A DNA stretch of 64,000 nucleotides from ZC4RG29 sp036563875 (GTDB taxonomy: Bacteria; Bacteroidota; Bacteroidia; Cytophagales; Cyclobacteriaceae). The stretch spans positions 38,752-102,751 of the forward strand of contig DATCLO010000051.1 of NCBI GenBank assembly GCA_036563875.1. The letters are read 5' to 3'. The notes under the pieces were generated by a model. That model was not told where the DNA came from. It made no database searches and worked only from the letters and a program-made list of their open reading frames with translations. Of this stretch, positions 27,524-36,290 are shown piece after piece. A program made the translations under genes and the position numbers. Positions within the stretch are counted from its first letter, which is position 1; the number at the start of each line of letters is the position of its first letter.

Positions 27524-28813
27524 GTGAAAAAAGCACACACCTCAACATCACGGCGGTCTTTTCTAATGAAAAGCGCCCTGGCCGCTGGCGCATTGTCTCC
27601 CTTTGCCTCATGGGGAAAGGGCTATGAGGAAGCAATTGATCGCGCCCCGAAGATGTCGGCGCCCAGCGACCTGAAAATTACAGACATCAAATGCGGATAC
27701 ATTCGCAATGGGCATAGTTTGTTCGTAAAGATTTACACCAACCAGGACATATGGGGTTGCGGGGAGGGTGTTGATGCGACACCCGGTACTTATCACCTTG
27801 TCAAGATGCTGGGCCGCAGGATCCAGGGACGCAGCCCGCTCAACGTTCACAGGTTGTTTGAAGACCTTCGTCGGAGTGGCTTCTTCGAAGGCGCGCAGTC
27901 TGGTATGTACGTGGCAGTCTTGTCAGCGATCGAGTCTGCCCTGTGGGATCTTGCGGGTAAAGCATTGAACGTCCCGGTTTATCAATTGCTTGGCGGTAAG
28001 TTCCGCGACAGGATACGCGTGTATTGCGACACCGCGCTCTATCAAGCCCGTCTCCCCTCTCCCAAGGATTTTGCGGACAACGCCAAACGTGCAAAGGAGA
28101 TGGGCTTTACTGCGGTAAAATTCGACCTAGACCAATTCAATGATCCTAACAAGTACGATCGGTACAACTGGACTGCCAGCCCTGCTGAAATCCAGCGCAT
28201 GGTAGATCAGATAGCTGCTGCCCGTGAAGCGGTTGGTCCGAAGATCGATATCTGTGCTGACATGCATGGTCGCTATGATGCACCTACAGGACAGATCGTG
28301 GCCAAGCGGCTAGAGCCTTATAACCTGATGTGGCTGGAAGAGCCGATTCCTGCCGAGAATGCTGAAGCGTACAAGACCATTGCCGACTCAACAAGCACTC
28401 CAATCTGCGCCGGTGAAAATCTCTACCTCGCTTATGGATTCCGCCGCTTGTTGGAGATCGGTGCGGTCGACATTATTATGCCGGATCTGCAAAAAGCGGG
28501 TGGACTCGGCGAAGGCCAACGGATCGCCAACCTGGCGAACCTCTACTACGTTCCTTTCGCTCCGCACATGGTGGCCTCGTTCCTTGGCGCGATGGCATCG
28601 TGTCACGTTTGCGCATCCGTTCCGAACTTCATGATCCTTGAATGGCAGATTTATTTCCACGACAATCCGATGTTCAAGGAAATCGTGACTTACGATGGTG
28701 AAATGATCAAAGACGGATTTATTCCCTTGTCAGAAAAACCCGGCATTGGCGTGGAGATCAACGAGGAGGGTATGAAGAAGTACGCCACTGAGGGGGTACC
28801 CTTCTTCGAATAG
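27524..28813 (+). CDS. Exported enolase-superfamily acid-sugar dehydratase (mandelate racemase/muconate lactonizing family)
   Basis: The 429-residue product has a Tat signal (TSRRSFLMKSALAAGAL). It is followed by the N-terminal capping domain and the (beta/alpha)7-beta barrel. Visible active-site residues are Lys199 (AVKFD), metal ligands Asp246 (ADMHGRYD), Glu272 (WLEEP) and Glu298 (CAGEN), plus His248 and an Asp321/His348 pair (MPDLQK, FAPHM). The D-x-H-G-R motif resembles galactonate and mannonate dehydratases, so dehydration of a sugar acid to a 2-keto-3-deoxy acid is likely. The exact substrate is not known. Confidence 0.88.
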   Translation: MKKAHTSTSRRSFLMKSALAAGALSPFASWGKGYEEAIDRAPKMSAPSDLKITDIKCGYIRNGHSLFVKIYTNQDIWGCGEGVDATPGTYHLVKMLGRRIQGRSPLNVHRLFEDLRRSGFFEGAQSGMYVAVLSAIESALWDLAGKALNVPVYQLLGGKFRDRIRVYCDTALYQARLPSPKDFADNAKRAKEMGFTAVKFDLDQFNDPNKYDRYNWTASPAEIQRMVDQIAAAREAVGPKIDICADMHGRYDAPTGQIVAKRLEPYNLMWLEEPIPAENAEAYKTIADSTSTPICAGENLYLAYGFRRLLEIGAVDIIMPDLQKAGGLGEGQRIANLANLYYVPFAPHMVASFLGAMASCHVCASVPNFMILEWQIYFHDNPMFKEIVTYDGEMIKDGFIPLSEKPGIGVEINEEGMKKYATEGVPFFE

Positions 28814-28837
28814 AACAAAACCTGATTTCAGCAGTCG

Positions 28838-28860
28838 AAGGGCACTTTTGCGGTGCCCTT
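28838..28860 (+). terminator. Intrinsic terminator after the dehydratase gene
   Basis: Stem AAGGGCAC (28838-28845) and GTGCCCTT (28853-28860) with a 7-base loop, 25 bases after the dehydratase stop. It is followed by a broken U-run (TACTGTTTT). Confidence 0.6.
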
Positions 28861-28886
28861 TACTGTTTTGGGGCACCCCCTGGCCA

Positions 28887-28917
28887 TTGAGGATTCACGT
28901 TATTTGCACTAAATTTC
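28887..28917 (+). promoter_or_regulatory. Promoter of tRNA-Gly
   Basis: TTG at 28887-28889, a 20-base spacer, then TAAATTTC at 28910-28917, one mismatch from TAnnTTTG. The predicted start at about 28924 is just in front of the mature tRNA 5' end. Confidence 0.55.
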
Positions 28918-28925
28918 CGGCATCA

Positions 28926-29001
28926 GCGGGAGTAGCTCAGTTGGTAGAGCGGCAGCTTCCCAAGCTGCAGGTCGCGGGTTCGAGACCCGTTTCCCGCTCC
29001 A
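28926..29001 (+). tRNA. tRNA-Gly (anticodon CCC)
   Basis: Complete cloverleaf: acceptor GCGGGAG with TTCCCGC (one G-U pair), D stem GCTC/GAGC, anticodon stem GCAGC/GCTGC with loop TTCCCAA. The anticodon CCC at 28959-28961 reads GGG. T arm GCGGG-TTCGAGA-CCCGT, discriminator U, and CCA encoded at 28999-29001. It is transcribed alone between the dehydratase and the sigma factor gene. Confidence 0.97.
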
Positions 29002-29124
29002 CTTTCTTACTGGATTTTCCCCTGCATCTCCGGGCCGTTCGTGTACGGACTACATTTTTCTCGCGCAATCGTTTGAAGTCCGGCAATAAGTTTTAATATT
29101 CGGTTACGGGAACCCCTAAACCTG

Positions 29125-29775
29125 ATGCTTGCGATCGATCCCAGCAACCGAGCCGCCATGTCCCCTTTCGGACCTGCCCCCGACAATCCGGGATTTGTCG
29201 ATGAGTCTGTGTTGTGGGATAGCTTCAAGAAGGGTAACGATCTCGCCTTTACCACTTTGTACCGCAAGTATGTCCAGCGGCTTTACAACTACGGCATGCA
29301 CACGTGCCGCGACAAAGAATTGGTTTGCGATTGTCTACAGGAGTTGTTTGCCAGGTTGTGGGACCGAAGGGAGACGGTCAGTGCTGTCGGATCTGTCAAT
29401 TTTTACCTCTTCAAGTCTTTCCGACGGCTCTTAATGTCGAAGATTCTTGCGCGGAAGCGTTTTGCGTCAATGCTGGCGGGTCAAGCATCAGTTTTCGATT
29501 TCATGCCTTCCGTTGAGGACGGGATGATTGACGATGAGTCCAAAAAACTCCAATCCGAGTACCTGCAGCGCTGCATCAAGGCCCTTACCCGGCGGCAACG
29601 AGAAGCACTATTCCTCAGATTCTTCAACGATCTCAGCTATCACGAGGTAGCGGCGATCATGGAAGTACGGGTAGATTCGGTATACAATATCATTTCCAAA
29701 GCCATCGACATCCTGCGCCGGAAAATGAAGATGCCCGTTCCCTTCGTATTCCTGCTAACCCTGCTCTTCTCCTGA
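29125..29775 (+). CDS. ECF RNA polymerase sigma factor (FecI-like)
   Basis: Alternative sigma-70 family member of 216 residues. Region 2 spans about residues 25-95 (FTTLYRKYVQRLYNYGMHTCRDKELVCDCLQELFARLWDRR), and region 4 about 150-200, with helix-turn-helix LTRRQREALFLRFFNDLSYHEVAAIMEV. A hydrophobic C-terminal tail (FVFLLTLLFS) is common in Bacteroidota members of this group. ATG at 29158 (Met12) is an alternative start. It is directly followed by a FecR-type anti-sigma gene and a SusC gene with a signalling domain, so it should transcribe this transport operon. Confidence 0.92.
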   Translation: MLAIDPSNRAAMSPFGPAPDNPGFVDESVLWDSFKKGNDLAFTTLYRKYVQRLYNYGMHTCRDKELVCDCLQELFARLWDRRETVSAVGSVNFYLFKSFRRLLMSKILARKRFASMLAGQASVFDFMPSVEDGMIDDESKKLQSEYLQRCIKALTRRQREALFLRFFNDLSYHEVAAIMEVRVDSVYNIISKAIDILRRKMKMPVPFVFLLTLLFS

Positions 29776-29853
29776 TTTTTTTTCAAGAATTCCGGAAAAA
29801 GTGATGAGAAATCGTTTGCGGAGCTCTCTTTATGAGCGTACAACCCGTAAACC

Positions 29854-30837
29854 GTGAAGGACTACGTTCATTATTGCGTCAACGACTTCGTCATGGATGG
29901 ATACTTTCAGGATTGGGTGAACAACCCAACCCCTGAATCCGATGCCTTCTGGCGTGCATGGATGGCAGAACATCCGCAAAAAGTCGCCGAAATCGAAGAG
30001 GCGCGGTACATCCTTAAACAACTTACCTTCCCCGAGCACAAGCTCGCGGAACATGAGGTGGCTGAACTTTGGAACAGGATTCGGACTGCTCCAGTACATC
30101 ACTCGACCGGGGCTACCCAGAGATTTCTTCGATGGGGCATCGCCGCGGCGGTCGTTCTCCTGGGTGTTGTAGTTTACGCATTGACTTCGCCCGCCGCACT
30201 GGTAACGTACGAAACCGCATTCGGCGAGACACGTCCGATAACCCTTCCCGACGGATCTTCAGTTACCCTCAACGCCAACTCAAAGCTCAGTTACAAAGAC
30301 AATTGGGACAAGGCAGCAGCTCGCGAAGTACACCTTTACGGTGAAGCCTATTTTTCTGTTACGCACCAGGAAAATGACCAGCCGTTCGTGGTAAGGACAG
30401 GCGACGGCGTAGCTGTGGAAGTATTGGGCACGACGTTCGACGTCTACCATCGGACTCAGGAAACGAAAGTATTGTTGAATTCAGGAAAGATCCGACTCAG
30501 CTTGCCGTCGGCGAACAACGAAAAGATCATCATGCAACCAGGCGAGCTGGTGGAATTCCGCAGCAACCAGGTATCGCGGAAAAGTGTGAACGCGCAGAAC
30601 TACGTCGCGTGGACCGAGAACCGTCTGGTACTTGATCACACAAGCCTTCGCGAGATGGTGAGGATGCTGTACGACAACTACGGCCTTCAGATCGAAGTAA
30701 GCAATCCCGAGTTGCTTGATCAAACCGTATCGGGATCAATGCCTACTGCTGGAGAAGACGAGTTGATCCTGCAGATCGCAAAAGCCTTTCAGCTTGAGGC
30801 CGAACGCAATGGCAACATAGTATACCTACATGAGTAA
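29854..30837 (+). CDS. FecR-type anti-sigma factor
   Basis: Membrane-spanning regulator of 327 residues starting at GTG. The N-terminal cytoplasmic domain (1-90, with FWRAWMAEHPQKVAEIEEA) should bind the sigma factor. The membrane helix is at about 93-111 (LRWGIAAAVVLLGVVVYAL). The periplasmic FecR domain follows (TRPITLPDGSSVTLNANSKL; GEAYFSVTH; FVVRTGDGVAVEVLGTTFDV), then a C-terminal STN-like part (DNYGLQIEVSNPELLDQTVSG). It should relay the state of the SusC receptor to the sigma factor. Confidence 0.93.
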   Translation: MKDYVHYCVNDFVMDGYFQDWVNNPTPESDAFWRAWMAEHPQKVAEIEEARYILKQLTFPEHKLAEHEVAELWNRIRTAPVHHSTGATQRFLRWGIAAAVVLLGVVVYALTSPAALVTYETAFGETRPITLPDGSSVTLNANSKLSYKDNWDKAAAREVHLYGEAYFSVTHQENDQPFVVRTGDGVAVEVLGTTFDVYHRTQETKVLLNSGKIRLSLPSANNEKIIMQPGELVEFRSNQVSRKSVNAQNYVAWTENRLVLDHTSLREMVRMLYDNYGLQIEVSNPELLDQTVSGSMPTAGEDELILQIAKAFQLEAERNGNIVYLHE

Positions 30838-30873
30838 ACCAGAAAACCACATAACCCTGAAACCCCAACAACT

Positions 30874-30918
30874 ATGAAAACGAAACAGAGTCTTACCACA
30901 ATAACCCATAGCTTATGA
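30874..30918 (+). CDS. 14-codon upstream reading frame overlapping the susC-like start
   Basis: ATG at 30874 opens a frame encoding MKTKQSLTTITHSL and ends in TGA at 30916-30918. That stop overlaps the ATG of the following gene (30915-30917) as ATGA. It is either a translationally coupled leader peptide or the ancestral N-terminus of the receptor: related proteins often begin with a Lys/Gln-rich segment and an HSL motif before the signal peptide. A single -1 shift would join MKTKQ...HSL to MRYSYLLVAW. No database check was possible. Confidence 0.4.
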   Translation: MKTKQSLTTITHSL

Positions 30919-33900
30919 GATACAGCTACCTATTAGTCGCATGGTTCGTGTTGGCAAGTCTGACAGCCCGCTCCCAGGCGGATGTTTACTTTGCATCACG
31001 TACCTACATGGGTTCTTATACGGATGGGAATAAGAACCTTTTGAAGAACAGATTGCAGGAATTGGAGCGGTCCTTTGGAGTGTCCATAGCCTACAAGGAC
31101 GAGTGGGTGGAAGGCCAAACGGCTCATCGCGACATTTCAAATTTCAAGACGGTCGAGGATGCGCTGTCGGAATTGTTCCGCGGCACACGGCTGTATTTTG
31201 AAAAAGCGGGTGACCGTTTTTACGTCATCTACCAGCGCAGTTCCGCCACTCCAGCGCCAAAGGTTGAAAAACCGCAAGCAAGAGCACTTCCACCGCTATA
31301 CACGGCAAGTACTCAGACCCCAGAGATCGCGGTGCCTGAATTTAAATCCTACGCGCGCAAGTATGAATTTGTGGTCAGCGGAACCGTGTATGATGAAAAC
31401 AACAACACCTTCCCTGGTGTAAACGTCATCATTAAGGGAACAAGTACCGGTACATCAACCGATATCAACGGTCGGTTTACGCTGGATGTCGGCACTCCGG
31501 ATGCAGTGCTTGTATTCTCGTTTGTCGGTTACGCCACTCAGGAAGTTGCCGTCAGCAACAGAAGCGTAATTGATGTCACCATGACGCCCGACGTCCGCTC
31601 GCTTGACGAAGTGGTCGTTACCGCGCTGGGTATTGAACGTACAACCCGCGGTCTGGGGTATGCAACGAGCAAGGTCAATGCTGAAGACCTGTCCATCAAC
31701 CGTACACCAAACGTCATGAATTCACTGCAAGGCAAGATCGCCGGCGTGAACATCTCTTCCCTGGGTACGGGTCCCGGTGGTACATCGAAGATTCGCATTC
31801 GCGGACAATCATCCATGAGTGGTCAGAACAATCCACTCATTGTTATCAACGGTGTTCCCATGGATAACACCAACTTCGGTACGAACCCCAACAACCAGGG
31901 ATCCGACACGTCCATCGGAACCCGGGGCGGTGGTATCACAGCCGACGGTGGTGACGGTCTACTCAGTATCAATCCTGATGACATCGAGAGCATGACGGTG
32001 CTGAAAGGTGCGCCGGCTGCAGCTCTGTACGGTTCCCGCGCTAAAGACGGTGTGATCATGATCACTACGAAAACGAAAGGCGAAGGCGCCGGAATTGGAA
32101 TTACGTACAACATGAACTACACCAACGAGCAGCCACTCGACTTTACCGACTATCAGTACGAGTATGGTCAGGGTGAAAGCGGCGTGCGTCCAACCTCGCC
32201 GAATCCCACTTCAGGTCAGTGGTCGTTCGGTGAAAAGTTCCAACCGGGGATGACGCAAATTCTTTTCGACGGCGTGGAAGTTCCGTACGTTCCCCAACGG
32301 AACATCATTGACAAATTCTTCCGCCATGGTCAGAACCTGACTCACACCATCAGCATCTCGTCTGGTGGTGACAAGGGTGGATTTAACTTGTCTGTTGCTG
32401 ACATGAACAGCAAGGGTATTGTTCCCAACAACTCCTTCTACCGCCGCACGGTAAACCTTGGCTTCCAGTATTCATTGTCTGATAAGGTGTCGGTACGCGG
32501 TAACGTCAACTACTCGAACGAGTACAACAAGAACGCGCCCAACGTCGGCAACCAGGACAACACGATTCCGGTGGCGTTGTACAACATGGCGAACTCCATG
32601 CCGCTGGACCTTCTGAATGAGAAGAAGTACAATGACGAGGGCAACGAATACATCTACTCGCGCTTCATGAACCGTACCAACCCGTACTTCACGCTTGCTG
32701 AGCAATTCAACAACATCAATCGTGACCGGGTATTTGGTAACATCTCCCTGCGGTACGATGTGCTGCCCTGGCTCTACGTTCAGGGTCGTATAGGTCAGGA
32801 CTACTGGTCGCGCGATCAGGAATACAACAACTTCCCTACAGGTCAGGCTTCCCGCGGACCGGCGCCTGCTGGCTTCGTGAACGGTCAATACACGCAAGAG
32901 GCCCGTCGCTTCCGTGAGATCAACGCCGACTTCCTCGTATCGGCAACGCGTTCGTTTGGTGACTTTGGCGCAACGCTCACGTTCGGTGGCAACCACATGT
33001 TCCGCCGCACTGACGTGAACAGCGTACAGGTTACCGACTTCGTTGTTCGCGGTCTCTATACGGTTCAGAACGGCCGCGTGAAGGATCCTATCTTTGGTCT
33101 GACAGAATGGGAGATCAACTCACTCTACGGATCAGCAGAGTTCTCCTACAGGGACATGCTCTACTTGACGGGAACATTGCGTAACGACTGGTTCTCGACG
33201 CTGTCGCCTGAAAACCGAAGCATCCCGTATCCGTCGGTATCGTTGGGCTATGTCTTTACCGAATCGTTCCAGAACCTTCCCTCCTGGCTGTCATACGGTA
33301 AGTTGCGTGCTGCCTGGGCCGAAGTGGGAAGCGACTCAGACGTAGCGCCTTACTCGAACACGCTGTACTATTCCGTGAACAGCAACCTGTTTGCAAACCC
33401 GTCGGGTGCGCTGCAACCTGTCGGTGGTATTTCAGGACTTGCCGTACCGAACGGACAACTCAGGCCTATGAGTGTTGCTGAAACTGAAATCGGTCTCGAA
33501 TTGCGAATGTTTGACAACAGGTTGTCGCTTGATGTTGCTGCCTATGAAAAGATCACAACCGATCAAATCGTACAGGCTCAGATCTCCGATGCCTCAGGAT
33601 TCGTCAACACGCTCATCAACAGTGGCGAGAGCAGGGCGCGGGGTATTGAATTCCTTGTGAGCATCAATCCTGTCGAAACGTCGAACTTCACGTGGAATTT
33701 CACCGCCAACGGTTCCTACATCAAGACCAAAGTGTTGAAGATCCAAACAACAACACCTGGTGAACGTATTACAGTGGGCACGCACTTGTTCAATGGTGAA
33801 CTCCGGCAAGTTGTGGGTGAGGAAATGGCCCAGCTCGCCGGGTATGGATACCTGAGAGACGACCAGGGTCGTATTGTCTACGGCTCCAATGGTATTGCGC

Positions 33901-34463
33901 TCGCGACAGATGCACCCATTCACTTTGGCAGTGCGCTTCCTGATTGGATCGGTGGGTTTACCAACACCTTCAACTACAAGGGCATAAGCTTCTCTTTCCT
34001 GATCGACTTCAAGCTTGGCGGCAAGATGCTCTCCGGTACAAACTTCAACGCGATCCGTCACGGCTTGCACAAGATGACTCTCGAAGGACGTGAAACTGGC
34101 GTGATTGGAGAGGGTGTGAATGAAGCAGGTGAGATCAACACGGTGGCAGTCTTCCCGGTTCAACCTTTCTGGGAAGTCGTGCGGTCGAAGGGTCTCGTAG
34201 AACCTGTCATTTACGATGCTGGCTACTGGAAGCTGCGTCAGATCACGGTGGGCTATGACTTCACCAAGTTCCTCCCTCAGAACTTCCCGGTTAAGCGTGT
34301 ACGCCTCGACCTCGTGGCAAACAACGTTCTTATGCTGAAGAAATGGGTCGACAACATCGATCCCGAATCTTTCGGATACACATCGGATAACCTCGTGGGT
34401 ATGGAGTCAACGGGCCTTCCTACGACCCGCAGCATTGGTTTCAACCTGAATGTAAAACTCTAA
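30915..34463 (+). CDS. SusC/RagA-family TonB-linked outer membrane transporter with STN domain
   Basis: TonB-dependent receptor of 1182 residues importing a ligand delivered by the SusD partner. Signal peptide about 1-21. STN signalling domain about 38-107 (LQELERSFGVSIAYKDEW). Carboxypeptidase-regulatory-like domain about 153-225 (VSGTVYDENNNTFPGVNVIIKG). TonB box DEVVVTALG at 231-239. Plug with the SusC signatures RIRGQSS and PLIVINGVPMD, then the beta-barrel to the C-terminal GFNLNVKL. The STN domain fits control through the FecR/ECF pair just upstream. The substrate cannot be told from sequence, and no glycosidase gene is adjacent. Confidence 0.94.
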   Translation: MRYSYLLVAWFVLASLTARSQADVYFASRTYMGSYTDGNKNLLKNRLQELERSFGVSIAYKDEWVEGQTAHRDISNFKTVEDALSELFRGTRLYFEKAGDRFYVIYQRSSATPAPKVEKPQARALPPLYTASTQTPEIAVPEFKSYARKYEFVVSGTVYDENNNTFPGVNVIIKGTSTGTSTDINGRFTLDVGTPDAVLVFSFVGYATQEVAVSNRSVIDVTMTPDVRSLDEVVVTALGIERTTRGLGYATSKVNAEDLSINRTPNVMNSLQGKIAGVNISSLGTGPGGTSKIRIRGQSSMSGQNNPLIVINGVPMDNTNFGTNPNNQGSDTSIGTRGGGITADGGDGLLSINPDDIESMTVLKGAPAAALYGSRAKDGVIMITTKTKGEGAGIGITYNMNYTNEQPLDFTDYQYEYGQGESGVRPTSPNPTSGQWSFGEKFQPGMTQILFDGVEVPYVPQRNIIDKFFRHGQNLTHTISISSGGDKGGFNLSVADMNSKGIVPNNSFYRRTVNLGFQYSLSDKVSVRGNVNYSNEYNKNAPNVGNQDNTIPVALYNMANSMPLDLLNEKKYNDEGNEYIYSRFMNRTNPYFTLAEQFNNINRDRVFGNISLRYDVLPWLYVQGRIGQDYWSRDQEYNNFPTGQASRGPAPAGFVNGQYTQEARRFREINADFLVSATRSFGDFGATLTFGGNHMFRRTDVNSVQVTDFVVRGLYTVQNGRVKDPIFGLTEWEINSLYGSAEFSYRDMLYLTGTLRNDWFSTLSPENRSIPYPSVSLGYVFTESFQNLPSWLSYGKLRAAWAEVGSDSDVAPYSNTLYYSVNSNLFANPSGALQPVGGISGLAVPNGQLRPMSVAETEIGLELRMFDNRLSLDVAAYEKITTDQIVQAQISDASGFVNTLINSGESRARGIEFLVSINPVETSNFTWNFTANGSYIKTKVLKIQTTTPGERITVGTHLFNGELRQVVGEEMAQLAGYGYLRDDQGRIVYGSNGIALATDAPIHFGSALPDWIGGFTNTFNYKGISFSFLIDFKLGGKMLSGTNFNAIRHGLHKMTLEGRETGVIGEGVNEAGEINTVAVFPVQPFWEVVRSKGLVEPVIYDAGYWKLRQITVGYDFTKFLPQNFPVKRVRLDLVANNVLMLKKWVDNIDPESFGYTSDNLVGMESTGLPTTRSIGFNLNVKL

Positions 34464-34473
34464 CAGAGCGAAC

Positions 34474-36003
34474 ATGAAAAAGATACGCAATCATATCATG
34501 TTGCTTGTCGGTCTGATGGTAGCCTCTGGCTGCGACTCAGGATTTGACGAAGTCAATCGCAATAAAACCGCACCGACCGCAATAAACCCTGCCTACCAGC
34601 TTAACCAGGCTATTCTCAGCACTTCGAGTGGTGGGGCCGCAGGGGGCAGTACGCTTATATATGACATCGGGATCGTACAGCAGATTATCTCCCCCAACTC
34701 CGGTGTCTTGACAGGTGCGAACTTTAACCAGGACAACCGCGACGCAACACAAACGCTGTGGCAAGGTTACTATCGCAACGTGGTTCGGAACACCAAGGAT
34801 GTGATCAACCGTGTTAAGGATGATCCGGCGCGTTCGAACCTGTACAACATGGCCAGAATTCTTCAGGCTTATGCGTTCATGGTACTCACGGACGCCTACG
34901 GAGATATTCCGTACACGGAAGCCGGAATGGGTTACATTGAACAAAACTTCTTCCCTAAATACGATCCTCAGCAAGCTGTCTATGCCGATATCATCAATGA
35001 ACTGAAGACGGCCGGAGTTGCACTGGACGAAGGCGGAACCATTGAAACAGCTGACGTGCTGTACGGTGGTGACATAGATCTTTGGAAGAGGTTCGCAAAC
35101 TCGCTGATTCTGCGCGCGGGAATGCGGCTGTCAAAAGTTGATCCGGGTACAGCGCAAAGCACGGTAGCGGGTGTCAACTTAGCACAGCTGATCCTCACGA
35201 ATGAACAGAATGCTGTCATACGCCACGATGCCAACTATCAAAACGGGATTGGTGTTACGCTGAACGGTACAGAAGGTGCAAACTTCTACCTGACTGAACC
35301 GTTCGTCAACCATCTCAAGAACAACAACGACCCACGCTTGTCAGCGATCGCTGTGCGCTATATCGGCGCTACATCGGGACCGGAGCAAACGGTAGACCGG
35401 GCATCGCATGATCCCGACGATCAAATTGGCATGCCCATGGGTCATAACAACACTACGATCGCAGCAGTGGTTACAGATCTTGGACTTGCAAGCTTTTACG
35501 ATTTCACGCAAGCAGATCGTCGGCGCGTAACCAAGCAGACTGCCCCTCACTTCCTCGTGACCGCTGCTCAAACGAACCTGCTGCTGGCTGAGGCTCGTGA
35601 AAGAGGTTGGATCACGCAAGGTGACGCAGCGGACTATTACGAAGCTGGCGTTCGTGCCCACATGGAACAACTGGGAATTGTTGATGCAGCCTCAGCAATC
35701 GATCCTGCGGACATTGACGACTATATCGACAATCATCCGTACGATGGAACGCTGGAGCAAATCAACAACGAGTATTGGATCGCCTCGTTCCTGAACGGTC
35801 CGGAAGCCTTCGCCAACTACCGGCGCAGCGGGTTCCCCGATCTTGCACCGAATCCGTACCCCGGCAAAGAAGTCGACTTTATCCGCAGATTGACCTATCC
35901 GAGGTCCGAAATCTCGGTTAACGAGGTCAACGTCAACGAAGCAATCGCCCGAATGGGACCAGACAAACTTGACACGCGCGTCTGGTGGGACGTTGCCAAT
36001 TAA
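34474..36003 (+). CDS. SusD/RagB-family outer membrane lipoprotein
   Basis: Surface ligand-binding lipoprotein of 509 residues that caps the SusC barrel. The lipobox ends at Cys20 (MVASGC). The alpha-helical SusD fold shows RILQAYAFMVLTDAYGDIPYTEA (TPR-like core) and the C-terminal FRRLTYPRSEISVN segment. It belongs to the SusD-like group with the DEVNRNKT start. It starts 10 bases after the SusC stop and is closed by a strong terminator, so it ends the operon. Confidence 0.94.
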   Translation: MKKIRNHIMLLVGLMVASGCDSGFDEVNRNKTAPTAINPAYQLNQAILSTSSGGAAGGSTLIYDIGIVQQIISPNSGVLTGANFNQDNRDATQTLWQGYYRNVVRNTKDVINRVKDDPARSNLYNMARILQAYAFMVLTDAYGDIPYTEAGMGYIEQNFFPKYDPQQAVYADIINELKTAGVALDEGGTIETADVLYGGDIDLWKRFANSLILRAGMRLSKVDPGTAQSTVAGVNLAQLILTNEQNAVIRHDANYQNGIGVTLNGTEGANFYLTEPFVNHLKNNNDPRLSAIAVRYIGATSGPEQTVDRASHDPDDQIGMPMGHNNTTIAAVVTDLGLASFYDFTQADRRRVTKQTAPHFLVTAAQTNLLLAEARERGWITQGDAADYYEAGVRAHMEQLGIVDAASAIDPADIDDYIDNHPYDGTLEQINNEYWIASFLNGPEAFANYRRSGFPDLAPNPYPGKEVDFIRRLTYPRSEISVNEVNVNEAIARMGPDKLDTRVWWDVAN

Positions 36004-36030
36004 TTATAGAAACAGATTGACAGGTGTAGG

Positions 36031-36060
36031 GCCCCGATTTAGTCGGGGCTCTTTTTTTTT
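36031..36060 (+). terminator. Intrinsic terminator of the SusC/SusD operon
   Basis: Stem GCCCCGA (36031-36037) with TCGGGGC (36043-36049), 5-base loop, then T-C-T9 to 36060. It lies 27 bases after the SusD stop. A textbook Rho-independent terminator. Confidence 0.92.
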
Positions 36061-36290
36061 GCCGACTGAATACTGGCACAGTTCCTCTTTTCGTCTCATC
36101 TCAGGCCCCTAGCCCCGAAAGTGGGCATGCGCACTTATGCAACAAAGCCTAAAGTGCGATCCCTGAATACTGGGACTGATTTCTTAATTCAAACACACTA
36201 TATTGGCACCCCGAACGTTCAATCCCCGGCCACGCCCGCCTGAAAGTCCGGTTGTTGTAATCTGATGTTCAACCCTTAAATAACACCATC
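36061..36290. other. Intergenic region before the 154-aa unknown gene
   Basis: 230 gene-free bases. An exact 11-base direct repeat CTGAATACTGG occurs at 36066-36076 and 36163-36173. Between them CGCACTT/AAGTGCG (36130-36136 with 36152-36158) forms a 7-bp hairpin. No coding frame is evident. A weak promoter-like TATATTGG lies near 36201. Confidence 0.4.

Noticed and set aside
28848..29096. 82-codon open frame across tRNA-Gly
   Set aside because: It contains the whole tRNA and both flanking signals; no coding features.
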